In this document: one piece after another, positions 55,182 through 62,000 of the stretch
How positions within the stretch are numbered: position 1 is the stretch's first letter
Layout: each line of letters begins with the position of its first letter
Origin: Gnetum montanum
Taxonomy: Eukaryota > Streptophyta > Gnetopsida > Gnetales > Gnetaceae
Assembly (NCBI GenBank): GCA_015680685.1
Contig: MNCI01005578.1
Span: 105,783 to 167,782 of the forward strand
DNA length: 62,000 nt
Reading direction: 5' to 3'
Program-made: the position numbers and the translations under genes
The notes under the pieces: generated by a model
The model's database searches: none
What the model saw: the letters and a program-made list of their open reading frames with translations, nothing else
Told to the model about the DNA's origin: nothing

Positions 55182-56867
55182 TATAGTGATTCAAAACGTC
55201 AATGGTTGGAACATTGAGGGGTCCACAGGTGCATAGTTTGATGCCGCATCCATGCAAGGGCCTGCTGGAGGTAGAGACAAGATGCCCTAAATGGTCTTAT
55301 CAATCAAACAAGGACTTACATGATGTCACTAGCGTACAACATGGTTAGCTACAATGCTAATGTAAAACAATGCTAAGTGTTTACACAATGTCAACGGAGG
55401 TGAGCGTAGTCAAAAGTTTTGGCAAAAAACAAAGGTGCCAATTTGTGGAGACTACCATCTACGCATAATTTTAGGCATGGCTATGCAATGAAAAAGTAGA
55501 AAATATGAATAAAATGCTAAAAATGGAAGAAAAGAGAGAGAAATAGAACACCACCCTAAATGGTGTTGAGCATAGTTAACTCCAAAAGGGGTGAGAAGGT
55601 ACACAATGTACAACAAGCATAATAGACAGTGTAGTCATAGTCTCAAGAATGTTTGACCATGGAGAGTGACATTCTACCATGGTGTTTGTGCCTACTGGGT
55701 TGGCAACCATGGTGTGCAATGGGCTATGGTGTCCCACGGCATCCTACTGTGAGCTATGGTGGTGTGCAACTTTGCCTCTCTCTGGTTTGGTAGTGTGCCT
55801 TTGAATTTGCTAACTTGCCTAATTCTCAAATTTTCCAATCCTAAAAATGTTAATAGTAAGGGTATTTATAGGCCTAGGTTTAGCATGAAATGTTGAGTAA
55901 CTACCATATGGCAGAGGGAATGGTTGGAGCTACACTGCTACCCAACTATGATCCCCATTGAGGCTAGCCATGTTGTGCTCTAGTGTGCTCTGCTAGACTC
56001 TATGAAATAATGATACTATGACTATGCTACCAAGTGCATGTATATGTGCCAAGAGGACCACAATGTATCTAAAAAAATGCAACTTTGAAGACTATGCTCT
56101 CCACTATCTTGTATGGGGTCAAGCATAGTTACAATTTTGGGAACAAAAGCGATACAAAAAAGATGTATTTTGCTAACTATGCTTGCTGGAGGTGAGTTGG
56201 AGTTGAGCTTAATATTGGTGCTGTATTGTGGAGGCCTTTGGAGGCTATTCTGGTTGACTATGCTTGACTACACTCTAGACTGGGGGAGAGCATTGTCCAA
56301 CACTTAGAAAAATTTTGCATAAAATGGCTAAGTGTTAACTATGCTCTCCATAGGAGGCTGACTACGTTCTTGACTAGGGATGAACATAGTCCTAGCACTA
56401 TCAAAACTTGTAGAAATTGGCTTTTAGTTGACTACACTTGACTACACATTGGGTTGGTGGAGAACATAGTTTCAACACTTAGAAAAATTTGCAAGAACTA
56501 GGCCTTTATGTTGACTACTCTTGACTACACTCTGAGGCAATGGAGAGTGTAGTCTCAGCACTAGGGCAAAATTAGCCTTTTATGTTGACTATGCTCTCTA
56601 CTAAGTTGACTATGCTCTAGGGCAATGAAGAGTGTAGTCCCAACACTTAGAAAAATTTGTAGCTCCTTGCTTTGCAATGACACTTAGACAAAATTGCAAA
56701 AAAATTAATTTTTTAAGCTAACTACACTCTCCATTGGGTTGACTATGCTCTGGGGTAGTGGAGAGCATAGTCCTAGCACTTAGAAAAATTTGTAGAAAGT
56801 GGCCTTGTGTTAACACTCACACAAATTTATAGTTGAGACGTTGTAGCCCAAATTTGGTGATGTTTCA
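55182..56867 (-). repeat. Element B 5' LTR
   Basis: Matches 28609-30263. It starts TGAAACATC at 56867, with U3 array of GACTAYGCTCTCC / GGAGAGCATAGTC words (55930-56780) and TATAAATA on the minus strand at 55863-55870. Confidence 0.8.
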
Positions 56868-58284
56868 AGTTTCTTTGCCAAGGCCAATTTGATTTGGTTT
56901 TCCTATTGAATGAGATGTGTTGCATCTAATGATCTTGATGCTAAAGCATGAAAAAGAAGATATCATAAGGCCACAATGCCTGAGTGTTAGCATATGTCAA
57001 CATTGCTATACAAGGTATGAATGGTTACTATCAGGTTACCAGGTTTGGTTTAAGAAAATGATAATGAAATGAAAATGATATAGGCACTCTTGACACAACA
57101 AGACAAACTCACCAAATATTGCACATTGAGGTCACATGGTGACTTGCTACAATGATGAGTTATGCCTTCGTGATGACTCCAAGCCTCATCCTACAAGCAC
57201 AACTCCAAGAGGACAAGAAAACTAAGAAAAGAAAGCATGTTATTAGATTACAATGCATATTGCCACATAAGATTATGAGTAAAACCAAGCCACCAAGGTT
57301 ACCATTGTTGCCAATTTAAGGCTGTAGAAGGTAGTGTTGCTAATTTAAGGCGATATTGGGCCATCAAAATATGTTCTATTGTTATGCTAAAAGATGTCAT
57401 GTAGTCTCCCTTATTGTAGATCATCAAAGTTGTTAACATTAGTTATTCGCTGCAACCTATAAACAATGATAAATAACACTACAAGCAAACATGTAAGCAT
57501 TAGATATAACCAGGGCTATATGATGGCCTTAATGTTGCATAACAAGGTTTTAATGTGGTCATGAGTAGGCTTAAATTTTGATGAGGAACTTGGTCCTATG
57601 CATTTTCTCTTCACCATTGTGATCTTGATGGCAATTTTGGCTAAGGGACCCTCTACGATGTTTTTGGCTTCAAGGTTAATGATAGTTAGGCTATTGTAAG
57701 GTGTTATGGCTATATACTATAGTGGGTTTGAGGCTCAAGGCTTAGGTACATAAGGTCAACTTGGTCAACATCACACAAGGGATTTATCTAGGCATTAAGG
57801 CGAATCAAACTTGCTCTGTCATTTTCCTAGCTTCATCCTACTTGACAACATAAGCATATCAAGTGGCATATATGTAATAATAAAAAATAATGTAAAAACA
57901 TATTAAGAATAATGGTTATATGAGCTCAAATGTCCTAAATCAAAGGTCAAAGAAGGTTTAAATGTGATCAATAATGGTTATAAGGGAGAGAATAATGTGA
58001 ATATGATGAGACTATAGTTATGTAAGGGCCATATAATGGCCAAGATGGTCAACAATGTAAAACAAGGCCAAAGACAAGTGAAAGCATTATGAAATAAGGT
58101 CAAATCAAGTAAGATGAGCTATATGTGGTAAGATTTGGCTAATACAGGTCAAATAGAGTTAGATTTTGCTAGTTTTATGCGTTAGTGGGCCATGGTTTAA
58201 GGCTACAAGGCTATTGGATAAGATTGAGCATCAACAAAGGATAGATCTGTGTTGTTTGGAATGAAACAGTAAGGGTTTTAGGGC
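56868..58284 (-). other. Element D1 3' UTR segment
   Basis: No gene. It includes the conserved 3' UTR block (57115-57220), separator units (57310-57375) and text collinear with D2 23536-24454. Confidence 0.65.
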
Positions 58285-60060
58285 ATTTACATTGGATCCA
58301 TGCTAACTCTATGGTAGCCAACATGGAAGGGGTGATCCCTAGTGTGGCTGAAATATCCAGATAGTTTCCCAAGCTTGTTTTGGCCAATTTCATCTTCTGA
58401 TGGCTTGCATGTCAACATAGTTGACTAGGGAGGGAAATAGGCTACTTTTCATGTTAGTATCGATCCTTGGAACCTCCTTTCAAAGCTTGAAAGTACCTTT
58501 CACGGTAGCTAGCATGTAGCCATTGTGGAGACCAAGGAAAATGTGTTGCATGACATCAAAAGGATTAAAATTGAGGTTCTATGGCCTTTCCAAAGAAGTG
58601 CATGGTCAAATCTATCAAAATTGGTTGTTTTGGATGTTGAGAAAAAAGGCCAAAAAGTAGGTCTTGAAGCTTCATCCCCTTATCTCCACACTGGCCAACA
58701 TGGATGAGAGGGGGCTTAGCATAGAAGACCCAAATATAGGTTAAAAAAATGTCAAACAGGGATGCATGAGCATTTGGAATAAAGATCTAGCAGTTGTGCA
58801 TCTCCTATTAGGGTTTTTAAGGCCATTTTAAGTGGGGTTTGATGGTTATATTTGGTTTGGGGAAGTCTCCACATTGAATCCATAGTAGCCAACATGGAGC
58901 TAGCATGGAGTAGAGGGGGTACTCTTGCTTTTGGATCTTAGGATGGTCTAGGAAGCAAATTGACCAAGTTTCTAGGTTCCTAAGATTTCAAGCCATGATT
59001 TCTCAAGTTTTTGGGTAATTTTGGATAATTCTAGGGGCTCTTAAAGGCCATGCAAGATTATGCCCCATTAAATCCATGTTGAAAGGGTTGCTCCAACATG
59101 GAGGATGCAAATTGATGAGATTTAAGGGCTAAAGCAAGCTCCAACAATCATAAACTTGAGCCCATGAGATCTCAGGCTTTGCCAATGTAGGTTTTTGGTC
59201 TCCTGGAGTGTTGATCTATTATCAGGAGAAAAAATAAAATTCCTTCACTTTGGCTCTACACTAGCTAACATGAAAGAGGGGGTTCCCAGTGTGGATGGAT
59301 CATAAATTTTATATCTAGGCCAATTTTGGCATTAATTGATCATGCATTCAGCTCCTAAGGTTACTGGTGTCAAGCGATAGGGTTTGGTGTCAAAATTAAA
59401 TGTTCTAAAGGCTTCTTGATATCTCATGTAGTCATCCCCCTTCATCCATGCTAAGTAAGGTGGCCCTAGTATGGATTAGAAGGGGATGGTGGCTTTTTTC
59501 CATTTTTAATCAATTTCAAGATGTCTAAAGACTTTGGTAAGCTCCAAAAGGGTTTAGGGGTAGGTAGGGTAGGTCATGAGGCTATTTTTAGCTATAAAAT
59601 TGATTTTTTGGCATGCCCCCAAGGCATCCACATTGGATTTACTCTAGGTAGCATGGATGGGGGGTTCACCTATGTGGATAAGGCTTCAAGACTAATAATT
59701 GACTCAAGTTTCAACAACATTTGACTATCAGAGGCCATGGAGGGATACTAGGATTATTTGAGTGCATTTTAGGGTTATTTAAGGCTATGGAAAGGCTTTT
59801 ATGACATATGCTAAAGGTATCCATGCTAGGCCGCATGGATGGGGGATTCACCTACTTGGGTAAGGTGTTTAGATGCAAACACTAGGTTGTTTTTTGCCAA
59901 TCTATGTTACTAGGAGTTGAAAAGGGGTGGTAGAGTCAAAATATGGCAACTAGGTGGTTGATTTTAGTAATTTAAGGTCACCCCCATCAATCCATGCTAG
60001 ATCCATGTTGAGAAGCATGGATGAACCTCCCATTAGAGTAGATCAACCAGCTCTAAAATT
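58285..60060 (-). repeat. 185-bp-period array, element D1
   Basis: Palindromic CATGCTAG/CTAGCATG cores lie near 58290, 58500, 58690, 58870, 59070, 59255, 59440, 59625, 59820 and 59990, a mean spacing of about 189 bp. It is collinear with the first part of the D2 array (24455-26180), without the extra 1.67-kb block. Confidence 0.8.
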
Positions 60061-60739
60061 TTTAGGCACTTTTGACTTGGGTTTGACAAGGTTTCAAAGC
60101 TACTAGGGGTGATCAAAGGAAGTTAATGCTATGTGGGTCCAACTTGGGCTTGAACCAAGGCTAGGTGGATACTAGAAGATGTGTATGGATTCCATGCCCC
60201 CTAGGCAATGCTAGGCCATCATTTCCCTAAGGTTGATACCCAAAGTAGTAGGTTTTGTTAAGGTTTTATCCCTTTTTGAGGTCTAGGGTTCATGTATGTT
60301 GATGGTAGCTGCCAAAAATGGCAAGAAGGGTAAAGTTCTATGGTCATGGTTAATGCTTAGAACCCATTTCAAGGATTTTTTGGATGCTAGATTTAGGCCC
60401 TAGAGGCCATGGCTTCGCCAATTTTAGGCCTTAACAGGCCGTAGTGTTAGTTTTAGGCCCTAGTTGACCATAGTGCTAGTTTTAGGCCTTGGCAAGCCAT
60501 TGTTCCATACTTTCCTAACAAGTATGGGATGCTCTTGAAAGAGCACATAGGTTAGAACCAACATTGAACATGATATAATGTTATAAAGGTAAACAAAATA
60601 TTGGCAAAGGAATGGATGAACTTGTTCCTTGATCTTTGAAAAATTAAGTAATCCTTTCAGCATGATCCTATGATCACTGTTTCTCTTGTTTAGCATGGCA
60701 AGTTGTAGGAATTTTTGTTGATTATCTGATGTCACAAAG
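60061..60739 (-). other. D1 spacer with separator repeats
   Basis: 60412-60505 holds three to four units of TAGTTTTAGGCC(T/C)-type text, the separator repeat between protease and the array. The frame at 60460-60735 minus overlaps it and continues the decayed polyprotein tail without motifs. Confidence 0.5.
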
Positions 60740-61440
60740 TTGGTACTATTTACATCATTGTTCTCATTATGATTGGCCCTATTCTAGGTGTCATGAGTTT
60801 TCTCTTGAAATTCCATCTCTAAACCCCAATTAATGGTAACATAGTTAACTGAGGACAGTGACACGTTATCCCCATGGATCATAATTTTCCCACCTTCATA
60901 TGGAAAGTGAATATCCTTATGTATAGGAGATGAAAATACCTAAAGATTTACTAACCATGGCCTTCATAGGATCAAGCTGAAATTGGGTGTCTCTTCAACT
61001 ACTAGGAAGTTAGCAAATGTAGGAAATTGCTTACCAACTACAAAATTCAAGGAGATGGAACCTTTAACTTCTACACATGACTCATTAAATGACTTGAGTA
61101 CTAAGGTACTATTCACTTGTATATTCTTAGTTAGGCCTATCTTGTCAACAACAAAATATGGTATCACGTTGGTGACCACCTCATCATCCACATGAAGACG
61201 ATGGACCCTGTATCTTCCAATATGTATGGTGATAAGGAGAGGGGTAGATAGCACTTATCCATTTTGAGAGTTGATTTTCACTTCACTATTATGAAAGTTA
61301 AGCATGGGTTGATGCCCATTTTCTCTCTAAGTGAATCTTGCTCAATGATAGAGTGAATTGACTCTTTGTTGGCGAGCATGTTTCTACTCATAGGGATAGA
61401 AGTCAATACTTGAGCTAGTGCATCCCTTTATGTAGCAAAG
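60740..61440 (-). pseudogene. Element D1 aspartic protease
   Basis: The open frame 61254-60964 reads TIHIGRYRVHRLHVDDEVVTNVIPYF, then LKSFNES and FSLIL. Downstream text SSPIHKDIHFPYEGGKIMIHGDN follows to about 60850, and upstream text DALAQVLTSIPMS precedes in another frame. It is collinear with B and C proteases. The active-site Gly after the Asp pair is Glu (D-D-E-V), so catalysis is probably lost. Confidence 0.75.
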
Positions 61441-62000
61441 GTCATGACAAAGTTGTATAGATTTGGTGAAGTGTTATTTTGCTAAGGGACTATTGCAAGG
61501 AAGTTCTTTCCCTTCAGCTTGTGGCTTGGGTTGCAATGTATGTGCCTTGGGCTCCTTGTCTTTGGATGTAGCTAGTCTTGGTGTAGCTTGTTTTGAATCC
61601 TTTTGTTATTGGCCACCTTTAGTGGGCTTAGTTATTGGTTTGATGATAGGTTGTTTTCATCACCATTGGGGTGATGGTTTCTTGCTAACCTATGAGATAT
61701 GCACTACTATAGATGGGCTTTGATCATGGGTTATTATGGTTTTGCTTATTGAAGATGGAGGGACCTGAATGAAAAAGGGTTTCTTAGGTTTTTGAGGATT
61801 AGCAACTCATTGGTTATGTTGAAATGTTGAAGCCATTGAAGGTGGGACACATATGATGAAAGGCTCCTTAGGGGCTAGAGGAGGTGGTACCTATATAACG
61901 AAGTGCTCTCTAGGCTTTTTGCTTTAGGATCATGGTGGTACTCTAATGACAAATTGTTTCCTATGGGGATTAGACCATCTAGTTTCCATGAATGAGGCCA
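61441..62000 (-). pseudogene. Element D1 gag-protease linker
   Basis: Minus-strand text repeats the hydrophobic-proline motif FVIRVPP, FVI.VPP, FIICVPP and FFIQVPP between 61960 and 61750, with stops between copies, as in elements B and C. Gag proper lies beyond the window end. Confidence 0.6.

Larger units (their letters stand above)
28609..56867 (-). mobile_element. Gypsy element B, gag-protease only
   Basis: LTRs lie at 55182-56867 (5') and 28609-30263 (3'), with PBS, gag, linker, protease, a long separator array, 3' UTR and PPT between them. Without the nested element C (18.3 kb) the element is about 9.95 kb. No RT, RNase H or integrase lies between protease and 3' LTR, so B could not move without enzymes from another element. 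Flanks GGTTT (28604-28608) and AGTTT (56868-56872) are a probable decayed target duplication. LTR copies are strongly diverged, so insertion is old. Confidence 0.8.
27990..62000 (-). mobile_element. Gypsy element D1, interrupted by B
   Basis: D1 is present as 62000-56868 and 28608-27990, split by the insertion of B. Read leftward: gag-protease remnant, separators, a 185-189-bp-period array, 3' UTR, separators, then after the gap the PPT and an LTR from 28122 that is cut off after about 130 bp. The two halves join in sequence when compared with D2 around 22840 (GGTGAAACCTTCATTGGGTTT then CTTTRCCAAGG). The 5' LTR lies outside the window. No pol is present. Confidence 0.7.

Overview
The window is plant nuclear DNA from a large, repeat-rich genome. 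It is AT-rich, has plant-type GT-AG introns, and is built almost entirely of LTR retrotransposons in different states of decay. I see no rRNA, tRNA, CRISPR array or bacterial feature, and no intact conserved host gene. The species cannot be named from this sequence.

Layout. 1-2166: possible single-copy flank with one intact but unrecognised 115-codon ORF. 2168-4900: AT-rich DNA with two acidic exon-like remnants and an array of TAGAACCAAA / TTTGGTTCTA inverted motifs. 4900-9342: decayed Ty1/copia pol with 3' LTR. 9343-11560: wreckage containing a minus-strand RNase H remnant and a decayed spliced accessory gene. 11570-14230: 5' LTR, primer-binding site and gag of a second copia copy of the same family, truncated. 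14430-21640: Ty3/gypsy element A (+) with decayed pol and 3' LTR. It lies tail-to-tail with the 3' LTR of D2 (-, 21650-27990). D2 and its sister D1 (-, 27990-62000, interrupted) carry a roughly 185-bp-period array of a palindromic CATGCTAGCCAGCATG motif. Element B (-, 28609-56867, LTRs on both sides) is inserted in D1. Element C (+, 35756-54058, 18.3 kb, TSD GGTAG) is inserted inside the gag region of B.

Element C is the best preserved. Its order is LTR, PBS, 47-bp leader array, gag, (P)YVVRVPP-repeat linker, protease, separator repeat, antisense gene, separator repeat, RT, RNase H, second RNase H, integrase, separator repeat, PPT hairpin, LTR. The two RNase H domains place it in the Tat-like branch of Ty3/gypsy.

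The most interesting object is the antisense gene inside C (42754-47014, minus strand). It has its own TATA motif, a repeat-built leader, eight exons joined by seven GT-AG introns (six of them only 75-91 nt), and about 1,084 codons. The predicted product joins a catalytically degenerate FCP1/NIF-type HAD phosphatase fold, a region resembling plant transposon-associated domains, a glutamate-rich stretch, a coiled coil and a Gly/Pro tail. Because the gene is antisense, its introns are not spliceable from genomic retrotransposon RNA and could be inherited through retrotransposition. This copy is a pseudogene, with nine TAG and one TGA stops plus about three frameshifts, but all splice sites are intact.

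Across the gypsy elements I also see: a common degenerate separator repeat (core TTAAACTRGCA) between modules; family-specific inverted-motif arrays in U3; a shared hairpin holding the polypurine tract, with compensatory stem changes; and repeated PYVVRVPP-like peptides between gag and protease. Two single N positions sit between exact 40-bp and 45-bp duplications and look like unmerged contig overlaps.
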